Assembly (NCBI GenBank): GCA_030549495.1
Contig: JAUIRK010000474.1
Coordinates: 1 to 64,000 of the forward strand
Length of the DNA: 64,000 bases
Origin: Nectonema munidae
Lineage: Eukaryota; Nematomorpha; Nectonematoida; Nectonematidae
Direction: 5' to 3'
A program made the position numbers and the translations under genes. The notes beneath the pieces were generated by a model that saw only the letters and a list, made by a program, of their open reading frames with translations, made no database searches and was not told the DNA's origin. Position 1 is the stretch's first letter, and every line of letters starts with the position of its first letter. This document shows, in pieces, positions 23,560 to 34,805 of the stretch.

Positions 23560-25630
23560 TAATCAAAAATATATCCAATAAAATATACCTTCAAATTTTA
23601 CATAAAAAATATGTTTTTATACTAAATCGGTCATGCTGTTTTCATTTCTGGACTCATTTTTTACATTTAGGATTTGAAAATACTTATAAGTGTTAATCAA
23701 ATTTGCGGTTTACTTCTGAAAATTGTCTTCAAAAACATTCCTTCAGATTTTACATAAAATATATGTTATACTAAATAGGCCATGCTGGTTTCATTTTTGG
23801 ACTAATTTTTTACGTTTAGGATCTGGAAATAACTATAAGTGTCCATCATATTTGCGGTTTACTTCTAAAAATTTTCTCCAAAAACATTCCATCAAATTTT
23901 ACATAAAATATATGTTTTACTAAATCGGCCACGCTGGTTTCATTTCTGGACTCATTTTTTTACGTTCAGGATGTGAAAATACCTATAAGTGTTCATCAAA
24001 TTTGCGGTTTACTTCTAAAAATTGTCTCCAAAAACATTCATTCAAATTTTACAATTAAATATATGGTTTTATACCAAATCAACCATGCTGTTTTCATTTC
24101 TGAACTCATTTTTCACATTTAGAGGTTTTAAAATATCTGTCAATGTCAATCAAATTTGCGGTTTACTTCTAAAAGCTATCTCCAAAAATATTCTCTCAAT
24201 TTTCCATGAAATATGTTTTTATACCAAATCAATCATGCTGTTTTCATTTCTGAACTCATTTTTTACATTTAGGATGTGAAAATACCTATATGTGTTAATC
24301 AAATTTGCGGTTTACTTCTAAAAATGGTCTCCAAAAACATTCATTCAAATTTTACACTGAAATACAGTAGAACTCCTCTAATGAGGTCACCATAGGGACC
24401 AAGTCTTTTGAGCGTTATTTAGGATTGACCTCATTAGAGGAGTAGTTATGTTATTTGAGATTAAAAGGATAACTGTTATAATCAATCAAAAACATTTATA
24501 TTTTTTTCGCTTCTTTATATTATTTAAATTATTACGTAGTAAAAAAAATTGAAAATAAAACTTAAAATGTCACAGAGAAATAAAAAAAGTAAAATCTAGA
24601 AAGTTATTTTTATTTTGCAAAAAAACAGGTACTAATTTTACTTTTTAATAAAGTAGGTATCAATTAATCTTTGCTTTTTTGCTAGCTGTCCTAAAACCAT
24701 TACTTGCTCAATGTCTTTTTCTCCAAGCTTTTTTATTGGACTTCCATAAAACAGGGAAAGCTTCATGAGGAACCTTTTTAAAACAACGTGGCTTCTGAAA
24801 TCTTCCTATAACGAGCTCACTAAGATTGTTTTACATGTGTTTGTGCTATACTACTACTACTACTACTTACTATCCTCTTAATTATCACTAATCCTCTCAC
24901 ATACATACAACATTGTCCTAAAATGTATCTATCCAATCATATAATGTTCACAGTATAAACACAAGAAGGTAATCATAATGCTAATGCTAAAGACAATATT
25001 AGCTTCTATAACTTTATATCAATAGGGTAACAAAAAAACAGATGGTGAGGAAGACTGATTTAAAATTCGCAACTAAAAGTGTTTTTATTTTGATGTTAAA
25101 ACTTGATCCCTTTGAAAATTTACCAATGTGTCCGTTTTGAAAAAAATATGCGCTAATAGACCGTAATGCGTTGACCGTTGTCCAGGAGTGACCGTAGGGA
25201 GAAGTTTTACTGCATATGTTTTTATACCAAACCAACCATGCTAGTTTCATTTATGGACTCAATTTTTGCAGTTTGAATTTGAAAATACCTATAAGTATCA
25301 ATCAAATTTGCGTTTAGTTCTGAAATTTGTTTCCAAAAATATTGATTCAAATTTTACATGAAATATATGTTTTTATATCAAACAGATCATGATGATTTCA
25401 TTTCTGAACAGTTTTTGCATTTAGAGGTTTTACTGCTAGTATCAATCAAATTTGCGGTTTATGTCTGAAAACTATATCCCAAAATATTCTCTCTAATTTT
25501 ACATAAAATATATGTTTTTATACCAATTCGACTATGATAATTTTTATTTCTGAAATCATTTTTTGCATTTAGAGGTTTTAAATGTCTGAAAGTGTCAATC
25601 AAATGTTCGATTTACTATTAGTTGAAAACT
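23560..25630. repeat. Satellite-like tandem repeat, ~150-bp unit
   Basis: About seven to eight imperfect units share ATCAAATTTGCGGTTTACTT, CAAAAACATTCNTTCAAATT, ACATAAAATATATGTTTTTA, CATGCTGNTTTCATTTCTGG and a CTCATTTTTTACATTTAGGA segment. The copies of the GCGGTTTAC landmark (about 23,703; 23,853; 24,003; 24,156; 24,306; then 25,453) are about 150 bases apart. The array is interrupted by an 848-bp element (24,365-25,212). Open frames within it on the + strand are satellite readings and not genes. Confidence 0.85.
24365..25212. mobile_element. pogo/Tigger-like non-autonomous element in the satellite
   Basis: It begins CAGTAGAACTCCTCTAATGA and ends TCTCCCTACGG-complementary ... TTTTACTG. The outer inverted repeat is CAGTA(G/A)AACT(C/T)CTC, like pogo/Tigger ends. 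It is preceded by TA and followed by CA, consistent with a mutated TA duplication. The satellite reading resumes in register after it (AAATA | TATGTTTTTATACC). A TAC microsatellite lies near 24,845. No transposase frame survives. Confidence 0.75.
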
Positions 25631-26813
25631 AATTGAAAAGAGAACATGTGATCAAAACAAATAATTAAAAAAATATGTATCTTGACTAAATGAAAGATCT
25701 ACCAGGTTCTAATGAACCAGGAAGTGGTTTAATTATATAATATTAGATGCTTCAAAAAAGATTTTGACTGTGAAAAAGTAGTTCCTCTTTTACAAATGAA
25801 AAATATTTGAATCTATAGCTTATCATCTAGGATTACAATTAACATTTAGCTAAGATGGGTAGGAAATCGAACGTGGACAACTTTTTGTAATTGAACAATG
25901 AACATCACGAATGATTCATCAGAAAAAAACCTTTGAAATGAGATTGGTTGACAAATATTCAAGCCTGATAATAAAATACACGATACTGATAAAAAAAGTC
26001 TAAGATCATCAAGAAGATTTCTTTAATGAGAATGCTTTGAGAGAGGAAAATAGTAATTTTATCCTTATAAAAAAATTTTCGAACACACATTGAAGAATAT
26101 AAATTTCTAATGAAAAAAGAGCTACCAAGAAAGGATCATCATAGAATGAATACCAAAATTACATACTGTAAATTATAATATGACGTAGAGACTACGAGCC
26201 GATAACGAATTTGTAGCCAAAAAGATGGAGGTCCTATCGAGTTACATAAGTTACTGTAGAATGAAATATTTTAAGTGAATTAAACACCTAAGGTTGGTTT
26301 TAAATTAATAAAATAAATACCAGAGAAATACTGCAAGTAGAAGTTATTTTTATGTTTATATATTTGACATTGATTTACAAATTTAATCGATTTTTTTGCA
26401 GGTTTTATTGATTTCATAAAGCTTTGAACATCACAATTAAATGTTACATACTTGATTTGTAGTTAAAATACTGTTTGATACAGATAAAAATATTTATATT
26501 TTAACATGGGCCGTCTTATCTCAGCTATTTTGGTTTAAATTTGACTAAATTTTTAATAAGGGTATTTTTTAACCAGGGTTGAACTTTAGCCTACTTGAAA
26601 ATGGTTTTGACGTAAACTTTAACCGTTTTAAATAAAAAGTTCCTTTTTGAGATGAGCGGTCAAATATAAATCAATTTTTTGACAGGTTTGATTAATTTTG
26701 ATAAAAAAATGGACATCAGCACTGAACTCAGCATAGTTGAAATATATATGTAACATTAAAAATATTTAAAAAAACTTATTAATATCTGAGAAAAATAGGG
26801 GTAGCACTTTACG

Positions 26814-26830
26814 CCCCAGCACTAATAGGG
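26814..26830 (-). repeat. Inverted piggyBac-like terminus matching 12,940-12,956
   Basis: CCCCAGCACTAATAGGG is the exact reverse complement of the 17-base end at 12,940. It is followed by TTTA where piggyBac would leave TTAA. It may be the other end of an expanded piggyBac element or a separate fragment of the same family. Confidence 0.5.
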
Positions 26831-27147
26831 TTTACTCTCACCCTCAAAGTAATTTCACTGACTTAATTACAACAAAAAATGAGTATACGTGAGAACATTA
26901 TAAATTTTATCACGGTGTTATTGAATATTAAGATATATTCAAGAGTAAAGTAGTGACTAGGGTATAGACAAAGCACAACGGCACAGTTCTGTAAATGATT
27001 CAAAATATTTGTGTAAAACTTATATACAATTATGCATTATAATCTGTTTTAAATTCTATTTGTATTGCTTAGTTTAAATAGTAAATAGTATTTTTCAAAG
27101 AAAGAATAATCTACCATAGTTAGACAAATTGTAATTATAGTCAACAT

Positions 27148-27218
27148 TAGGAATCGAACCCATACGAACCTAGATCAGGATAGAGACCACTAGGCTATCT
27201 GCCGATTAGTATCTGCTT
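27148..27218 (-). repeat. tRNA-derived SINE-like segment
   Basis: On the minus strand GGCAGATAGCCTAGTGGTCT (A box TAGCCTAGTGG) is followed about 35 bases later by a perfect B box, GGGTTCGATTCC, then TAATGTTGACTAT. The segment at 61,007-61,085 shares the head GCAGATRGCCTARTGGT and the tail after the B box (TTGACTAT/GTGACTAT), so this is a dispersed SINE family. The arms do not fold into a convincing complete tRNA. Confidence 0.7.
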
Positions 27219-27807
27219 GATAGTTTATTCTGCAACTGAATATATGGCAAAAAATAAGGAAAAATATTTTACTCCTCAAAATTATTAGTCTGAGTTAAAT
27301 TCCTTTTTGATAAGACAAAAAAAGACGAAGGCCTATAAATGGCTCTAAATAAAAAGGCAGAAGACATTTTTAAATTTGTATTTAAAACAAATATTTGTAT
27401 TTAAAACAAAACATTTTTAAATTTTTTAAAAATATTTTAAATTTTAATATAAAAATTTTTTAAAGACATTTTTAAATTTTTAAAAATATTAAAGTATTAA
27501 AACAAAACATTTTTAAATTTGTATATCATCGGTTCGAATGTAAAATTTACCATTTCGTTTACAATTTCCGTGGATTCATGGTGTTTCTTCGGGATACTTT
27601 CCTACATATTCAAAAATATAAGTTTTAGAATGATCAATTGGTGTTAAATCATTTTTGAGCCAAGAAATCCTTCTTTGTATGTAGCATGACGTTTCAATTC
27701 TGTGTAATATTTATCTAACACAACTATCTCTGATGGACGAGGTTGAGGATCAATTAGAATATTTTTGCCTTTTGAAATCTTATAATATAGATTCCTTTTG
27801 TTTTTCC

Positions 27808-28774
27808 TTACAAACTCCAATAAACCTTCATTTTTTTAATGAAAAAAATATTCCTTACTCGAAATATTTCTCCAAACTCCACAATTATCTCTAAACTTAT
27901 TTTGATCGTTGGTTTTTCACACTTCACAAGAAAAAAAGTATCTTGCTTAATTAGTTTGGGGACACTAGACAAACAAAAAAAATTTCCCATTAAAATACTT
28001 ATAACTGATGAACTTGACATAAAACCTTCAAGTTTATTTTTTTCCAAAAGATCATGGATAGAAACATCATCATCTTTTGAACTGAAAATATTTTTGCCCG
28101 AAATAGAACTACAAGAACTATAAATATTATAATTGTGGCAAATTTTTAAATTTGCAAACACAAAATTGTTTTCAATCAATGGGACAAAGTGGTTGGGAGT
28201 CCATATATTATTCCTCAAAAATGTAGTATTCATCTAAATTATATAAATAAGTTTTCGAATGATTTTATCAATGAAAAAAGTGTTCTATTTAGAGCTTTGT
28301 AAACTAGGTCGTTGAAACAATTTAAAGGAGGGTAAACGGATTTAATAGATACGTCAAGTACATTGGCTGCTGCTATCATATTTATGATAGAGGAATATCC
28401 ACCATTTACTGCACAATCTAAAAACACTGTCTCAAAAACTGGAGATAAAGTGTAAAGAATATTATCTGTCCTGTAATTATTTGTAAAAAAAACTGATTAA
28501 TGCAAAGATATAAGCACGTTCTCACTCTCAGCTCTGTTGAATACAACTCATTACCGAAAAGACAAAATTCAGTTAAAAAACAATTTCCATTAGCTGTAGA
28601 CTTAAGAGGTAAAAATTCAGAAAAGGAAGGGTTAGTTTCAAGCGAAGCAAGGCTCATTGTATCAATATCTTTAGAGTTGAAACACAAAGAAGATGGAGAA
28701 AACGAATTTGGAGGTAAAATTTTCTTTTCTTGCCATGCCTGGCAAATCAAAGCTTCATATCCATGATTGGTGGC
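27808..28774 (-). pseudogene. OTU-like cysteine protease-like gene, broken
   Basis: On the minus strand an exon-like stretch opens after the acceptor aatttttag (28,774 downward) with HGYEALICQAWQEKKILPP. It continues SLKSTANGNCFLTEFCLFGN (about 28,590) and TELRVRTCLYL. A second frame gives DCAVNGGYSSIINMIAAANVLDV, with SVYPPLNCF, and a third gives WTPNHFVPLIENN. The NGNC and NHFVP positions correspond to the catalytic Cys and His of OTU-like proteases; the usual DGNC aspartate is asparagine here. Similar OTU/vertnin-like proteins are multi-copy in invertebrate genomes. At least two frame changes (near 28,430 and 28,240) break the reading. Function is inferred only from the fold motif. Confidence 0.55.
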
Positions 28775-29037
28775 CTAAAAATTAATAATATAATATCTAT
28801 TACAGTCTAAAATTAGTATTAACTGAAAGCTAAAAACTAGATCATAAGGAACCAGTAAATAATGGTATCATTAAACTCAAGGAAGATAAATGCAAATTTA
28901 GAATATCTCTTATATATCTCGAAAACAGTAAGTAATAAAAAAATCTTGTCTTTTTAAAATTAAGGAAAAATAAAATTAGTTAAAAACAAAGCATTACAAT
29001 TTTCAATGATAATAAAAAAATATGAAGATATGAAATA

Positions 29038-31340
29038 TTATTTGTCATATTTTTCAGACAAATAAATTGTATGCGATTTACAGACTGATTTGTTGCATTT
29101 AGAACACTTTATTGTGGTTCTTTTTCTAGGTTTACAAGTGGAAACATAACAATATCCTCGTGTAGAAGTAGATGGTTGAATTGAATCTTGCTCAATTCCA
29201 TAGAAACTTATGAGATCTCTTCTAAGATGGTATGTAAAGGGATCATTGGACATTGCTCGCATTGATAGTTCACTTAACTTCAACGATAATTCTCTGATGA
29301 AGTACTTTCTCCCACTTTTGCGAGTTGAAAGTAAAAATTCTGGATAATGGTACTTTTGTATAATCCAGCTATTGTGAGCTACAATGTCCAGATAATTACA
29401 AAATTTCAGAAAAGGTCATCTCCTTGAGGGTTTATATATGTTGTGAACTCTCTCAGCTTATGTTTTTCACCTATGAAATTTATCATACTCAAGTGCTGTG
29501 AGGACAAAACATACAACTTTAAAATTCTTAGTGGCGTGTTTTGTAATACTCAGTTAAACAAATTTAAGTCTTTTAAATACTGAGGTCTAATAACTAGAGG
29601 CATGAATCTGCGGTTAGCTCTTACGGTTCCATAATTATTTAATTTTGCCCATTTACAAAGATTGTGTGAAGTAAAAAAACGATTAGTAAAAATTCCAGAA
29701 CCATGAGGTAGTTCTACTTGTGTTGCAAGTCTTTTCACAATTTCTTCCGAAGCAAAATAGCGTTTGTCTATCAACCCTGTAACATAAATTTGAGGTGCTA
29801 TAATGTAATAGTTACGAGCATCATTACAATGGTAACATTTGATTCCATAATGCCGAGGTTTGGATCGATCGTAAATTTTTAAAGAAGATTTTCCGCGAAA
29901 CTTTATAAGTTGCTCATCTATGGTAACATATTCATGAGGAGTGAAATTCTTATGACAGCTTTGAAAAAAATGATCATGTAGGATTCGAATTCGGGACAAC
30001 TTATCGTTGAGATTTCTTTCCTTCCGGACATCAAAGCAGATGAACACATGAATTAAAATGAACATATCTCAATTCATCACAGCTTTGAGAAAAGGCTCTC
30101 CGTTTTTTTGTGAAAAAAAGAGTAGAAAAATACGCGAACAAATCACAAATTGAAAACTTATCATAAGAGTATTTCAAATTTTGCTAATGATTAATTTCAC
30201 TTCTACAAAATAAAAAAAGCCTATTAGCAGTTTTTTATTTATGAGTCAAAAAATTACTGACTCAAATCATTTATTTTTTAAAATTTTGGAGGTGGAAAGT
30301 CATAAAAGTTATAAGCACGATATATAATCAATACGATTTTTATCCATTTTAATATTTTCATTAGGGAGGATTGTAGCCGAAATGGTAGTAGAGGCCACCA
30401 ACTTGCAAAGTTGGGGAAAAATTTATATTTGTGCATTTTAACACGAGAAGTTTTAATTTTAATTTTTAACTATTAAATTAGATAAAGCTCAATTAAAGCA
30501 ACAATTAATCTCTTATTTGTTATTTTTTTAAATCTTTTATGAAAAAGCCTATTTAAGTTTTTTGAATTTGTGTATATTATATAATTGTAAATCGATTTTA
30601 AATTGCAATTTTTTTGAAATTTTTCAACTTAAAAATAAGATAAATAATAGCCAAGGTAAAATTATATATAATACATATATAAATGTATATGGTTGTATAT
30701 ATACATATACATGATTGTACAGAGAGAGACGCACATTCAGAAGGGTGACACGGTTTTGCAAAATGGGTTTCACACCCCCAATAAAATTTTTAAGGGCGGA
30801 TGTACCTCCCTAATGTTTTGGCAAAATTATGGTAAAACAAGGTATAGGTCATGAACGGAATCGGTGAATGGCAAATATAATATATCGGCAAAATGTGGAA
30901 TTGATACATCCCTAATCTTATTTCAACATTCAGAATTACGTTACATACAAATGAAAGAGAAAATTAAATAAACTTGCAAAAAAATTCATCCGTTTTTGTT
31001 TTAGTGCAGCGAAATATGCGACAAATAATCTCTTGAGTGAAAAATTTGAAAATATCCAATGAACTCTCCAATGATTTCTAATATTTTGTGAAAATGGTCT
31101 GCCATATGTTGAAGATAAAGGTTCCCATTGAAAAATGATACCATCCAGAGAAACAAGACTATCCGAAACACTAAAAGTTTCATCCGAAGATTGAGAATCC
31201 TGATAAGCATATGTTTCGGTTTCAGAATCATGAGAGTATGTATAAGAAGAAATCCTCAAATCGGAAGAAGAGAAATAACCGAAGATGGAAGACATTATAA
31301 TGAACAAGTTTTCGAATTTATGATATGAATACGCTTTTCA
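29038..31340 (-). pseudogene. piggyBac transposase relic 2
   Basis: The minus-strand pieces are in transposase order. An acidic/serine-rich N-terminus lies at 31,307-30,936 (with SDETFSVSDSLVSL and a W/F-rich stretch). The core at 30,065-29,550 has YVTIDEQLIKFRGKSSLKIY, RSKPRHYGIKCY, LPHGSGIFTNRFFTSHNLCK and NNYGTVRANRR. The cysteine-rich tail at 29,283-29,038 has CYVSTCKPRKRTTIKCSKCN and CKSHTIY. In the second catalytic block the expected aspartate is asparagine (FTNRFF; the relic at 16.9 kb keeps VDRFF). A gap of about 870 bases between N-terminus and core (30,066-30,935) contains a tRNA-A-box-like string and microsatellite, so insertions occurred. It is inactive. Confidence 0.8.
30640..30760. 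repeat. TATA/TACA microsatellite
   Basis: Alternating ATATATAC/ACATATAT text ends in an AGAGAGAGAC stretch. Simple sequence, no gene. Confidence 0.7.
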
Positions 31341-31596
31341 TAGAAAAATGCTTCAAGGCCAGATGATTTGTAAACATATATGAAGGTGGCTCGTCTGTTT
31401 ATAGTAGGGAAAATATCAATGAAAAGTGTTTCAATGTCACAAGAATAATAGAAATAAATACTGATCTGATGATTATTTATATACTTCATATACTTCTAAT
31501 ATAATTTTGACGACAACTTACCGATGTTCGCATTTCTACAAACAAATAAATCATGCATAAAAGAAGCTTCTAGTGATATAGAGAATTTTTAGTTTC

Positions 31597-31954
31597 CTGG
31601 GCTTTTCAACCGGCGTCCACATATTAATTCAGGAGTCCACAGGCGATATATTATAAATAGGATGTGCTCAATGATATTTTGATGGTAAAATGAAGAAAAT
31701 CAGCTCATAACCATTTTTATTAGAAAAAAAGTAAATTTTTCACTATAATTATTATAAAAATTGAATTAAAATTGATTTGCTTTCATTTCAATATAAATTC
31801 TAATTATATACTATTTTCTTTATCAAAACCTTAAAAATTTTATTAATGAAAAATATAAAAATAAAAGATTTTGATGTCCAATTTTTATGAGGGGTCCACC
31901 AATAAAAAAAGAAGAGAAAAGGGATCCATGGATAAAAAAGGTTGAGAACCAATG
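31597..31954. mobile_element. Possible hAT MITE (degenerate)
   Basis: The left side reads GGGCTTTTCAACCGGCGTCC and the right side ends in GGTTGAGAACCAATG, whose complement (CATTGGTTCTCAACC) resembles the left terminus. Both sides carry GTCCAC/GGTCCACC text inside. No target duplication could be established. It lies directly beside the better-defined MITE at 31,963. Confidence 0.4.
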
Positions 31955-31962
31955 GTTTAGAC

Positions 31963-32154
31963 CAGTGTTTTTCAAACTGTGGGTCGCTACCCTTTAGTGG
32001 GTCGCGTGAAAAATAAAATGGGGCGTGAGAAAAAAAATGCTGAATAAATGAATCTAGTGAACAGAGTTTGTCTTATTACACCTAAGTATTATGTGTCGTG
32101 ATGCAAACTGTGGTTCTTGCTATGGGTCGCAGTAAAAAAAGTTTTAAAGCGCTG
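31963..32154. mobile_element. SPIN-like hAT MITE with perfect 8-bp duplication
   Basis: It begins CAGTGTTTTTCAAACTGTGG and then GTCGCTACCC, and ends GGGTCGCAG ... TTTTAAAGCGCTG. It is flanked by GTTTAGAC on both sides (31,955-31,962 and 32,155-32,162), an exact 8-bp duplication. The CAGTG..TCAAACTGTGGGTCGC start strongly resembles SPIN-type hAT elements, a family known for horizontal spread between animals. It is 192 bp and non-coding. Family membership is from memory. Confidence 0.85.
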
Positions 32155-32162
32155 GTTTAGAC

Positions 32163-33479
32163 AATGAATTCTTTCCATTTTTATGTAGTTGTACTTTTTC
32201 AAATTTATTTTCATAGATGGCGTTAAAATCCAAATATATTTTAGCGTTTCTAAAGGATTAAACAGTTGTTTAGTAAGAAATAGAAAGTGAATATCTTGAA
32301 AATATAGCATAATAGTAATAAAATCGAGAATATTGTCCTTTTATATTAAATTTTCATTTTGGGAGTTTTACGTCATATATTCGTCTTTCGCGTATGCAAA
32401 AAAATCATTTGTCTTACGAAGGTTAATAAATATTTTTGTTTATGATAAAAAATATCTTCAATTATTTGCATTGAACTTTTGTTTGTAAAATAGCAATAAT
32501 CCACTGTATATCATAGCATCTAAATATGCTAATATTTTTATAATACGTAATGGAAGAATGCTAGTTATTCGTTGGACGTAGTTTTTTTTCACAATCAATT
32601 TGATCAAAAAACTGTGGCGATATTAATAGTCTAACCGTTTTGACAAGGTTCTAAAAATTTCATATGTAATTCTCAACAGAAGGTATGACCAATGATAGTT
32701 AAATGTACTTATCTTAACCGTTATTGATTTTTATATAAAAATGAGAAGTCAGTGTTGTGTTCCTTAATAATATTCACATTTATTCTAACTTAATCGCAAA
32801 AAAATATTTGTCTTCAATATAATAAATTAAGAAAATCAAAGATATCATGAATAGGATATTTGGATTGATAAACTAACAAGTAAATGTCAATAATTATTTT
32901 TTTTATTACTAATATTTATATAATATTAAAAGAAAAAAACCAATCATTATTTCTTTAATAAAACAAAATTGACCTAGATTAGGACTCAATATTTTTAGTT
33001 TTAATATTTAATTATAAAATATATAGTCAAAAATATTTAACTGTAGATAAGGAAAAAAATAAAGCAAGCGACAACCTTGAAAAAGAATATTCGAATGAAT
33101 AATTTGTTCTAACCATTGCATGTAGACAAAGCAGATTATAGGTGGACATTCATTTAAAAAATACAAATGACGAATGTCAAGACATTCGTAGTGATATGTA
33201 AATTTACATATACTATAGGTGATGAAATATTTCACATATGTTTTCATACATTGTGGACAAAATTTTTTTTTAATATCTAAAATATAGATATAGATTTAGA
33301 ATATTAAAATCAAAACTTTTAAATTAAAATTGCCTCTTTTATGAACTGTAATGAAAAGTTTACAAAAATTAAAAAAAAATTTAGATACTTTTCAAAAACT
33401 AAATATTAAAAAAAGCATAATACAAGTTTTTATTAGAATAGAAAAAAGTTTTTACTTGAAATAAGCTAGTGCCCACTTG
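32163..33479. other. Spacer, nothing recognised
   Basis: AT-rich sequence without recognisable genes, tRNA-like boxes or terminal repeats. The short minus-strand frames at 32,089-32,310 and 33,008-33,247 lack any domain. Confidence 0.5.
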
Positions 33480-33860
33480 TGCCCACGAATTACAAGGGAC
33501 AGTGAAAAGAGAGCCATCTAATTGTGTTGCGTGCGAGAAAAATGTTTTTATTATTAATCGCAAATTTGATTAGAGGAGGAGAAATGTTGAGGGATGACCA
33601 ATTGTTCAAGATGGATGTGTGTGTTGAAAATTTGATGCAGGATAGAGTGTACAATAATTGAGGTTATGTTCGATGTTGATGTTTTGGATAATTGATCCAC
33701 AATGTTGTTTTCGGCGCATGTAGAATGTCCGGGAGACCAGGTAATTTGTAATATTGAAATGTTGAGCGAGTCGGGTGAGTTTGGTGGCTCACCCACTGGA
33801 CATAAAAGTATTTACGTAAATGAATATGTTGACACACTTGGCAAAAAAGCATTAAGTATT
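33480..33860 (-). mobile_element. LINE RNase H relic
   Basis: On the minus strand ILQITWSPGHSTCAENNIVDQLSKTS matches the end of the RNase H domain of LINE polyproteins (I..W.PGHs...gNe.aD.LAK), with the histidine and the last aspartate present. This stretch is given here in two parts: ILQITWSPGHSTCAENN at about 33,750 and IVDQLSKTS at about 33,700. The rest of the polyprotein is missing or unreadable, and other frames overlap. It is a 5'-truncated, old non-LTR retrotransposon fragment of an RNase-H-bearing clade (I/R1-like). Confidence 0.55.
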
Positions 33861-34614
33861 CCTCCAGCGACTTTTTTTATCTCTTATTTCTTCTTATAAA
33901 TCTTTTATCAACAATAAGATAATCTCTCTTTGGGAAAAGTATCTATTAAAAACTCTCCATCCTCCAAATTTTCAACTGTGAAATCAATGAATTAAAAACT
34001 CATTTTAAGAAAAAAAATATATCTACGTTTCCACCTAAAATAATAAGATGGCTGTCAGGAGTTGTATATGCAAAATGTTTTGTACAAAATACAGAAAGCA
34101 AATGATGATCGTTGTTGCTTTCGCTGCAACTCTATTGAAACCCTAATCATCTTTTATTTTCATCTTTTATGTGTCTCAATCTATATTCTATAGCATCGAT
34201 TTAATGTTTCAAATCTAACGAAATATGGGAGTACTATTATTTCGATTTCCCAAATTATATATAAACCCTTTATAAAATTTTTTTGAGATTGATCATAGCC
34301 ATTGTATAAATTCTCAATATAAATCTCCTGGAATTTTTCCTCGTTCTTTTTTTTTTTGCCTTTCCATATTATATATATATATAACTCTTCCTTTCCTTCT
34401 ATCCTTCACTCCATTTTTTAATTATATCTTCACTTCTGATTTAGATGTTAACTAACTTCACAAAATTGCTAAGATTGTGACAATACACTTTGCTGAACTT
34501 ATAACTCATTTTATTTAAAACCTGTTTTATCTCAATGCCATTTTTCGAGTCCTTAGGACTTATAAACTGAGTCAATCATTAATCAATTAATCAATCAATC
34601 ATTCAATCATGTAG

Positions 34615-34805
34615 TAAGTAGGTTGGTTCGTTGATTGGAGGTAACAAAGCACTTTCAGCCGTAGGGCTATATGCTCGTATTATGCTTAAGATGGTTTATT
34701 CACAGTTTTTGTGAATTTGTTTTTAATAGTTGGAAACCTTGGGGATCGTACCTTTGACCTTTAACTGTTAAGATAGGAGGTCCACCCTAACAATCATTGA
34801 GGTAG
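34615..34805 (-). repeat. tRNA-like SINE-like segment (weak)
   Basis: On the minus strand TGTTAGGGTGGACCTCC and, about 35 bases on, GGTACGATCCCCAAGG are A- and B-box-like. The B box deviates by one base (GGTACGATCC). No complete cloverleaf. It may belong to the SINE families seen elsewhere in the window. Confidence 0.35.

Noticed and set aside
23723-24279. Two + strand open frames of 66 and 85 codons
   Set aside because: They are readings of the 150-bp satellite and repeat with it.
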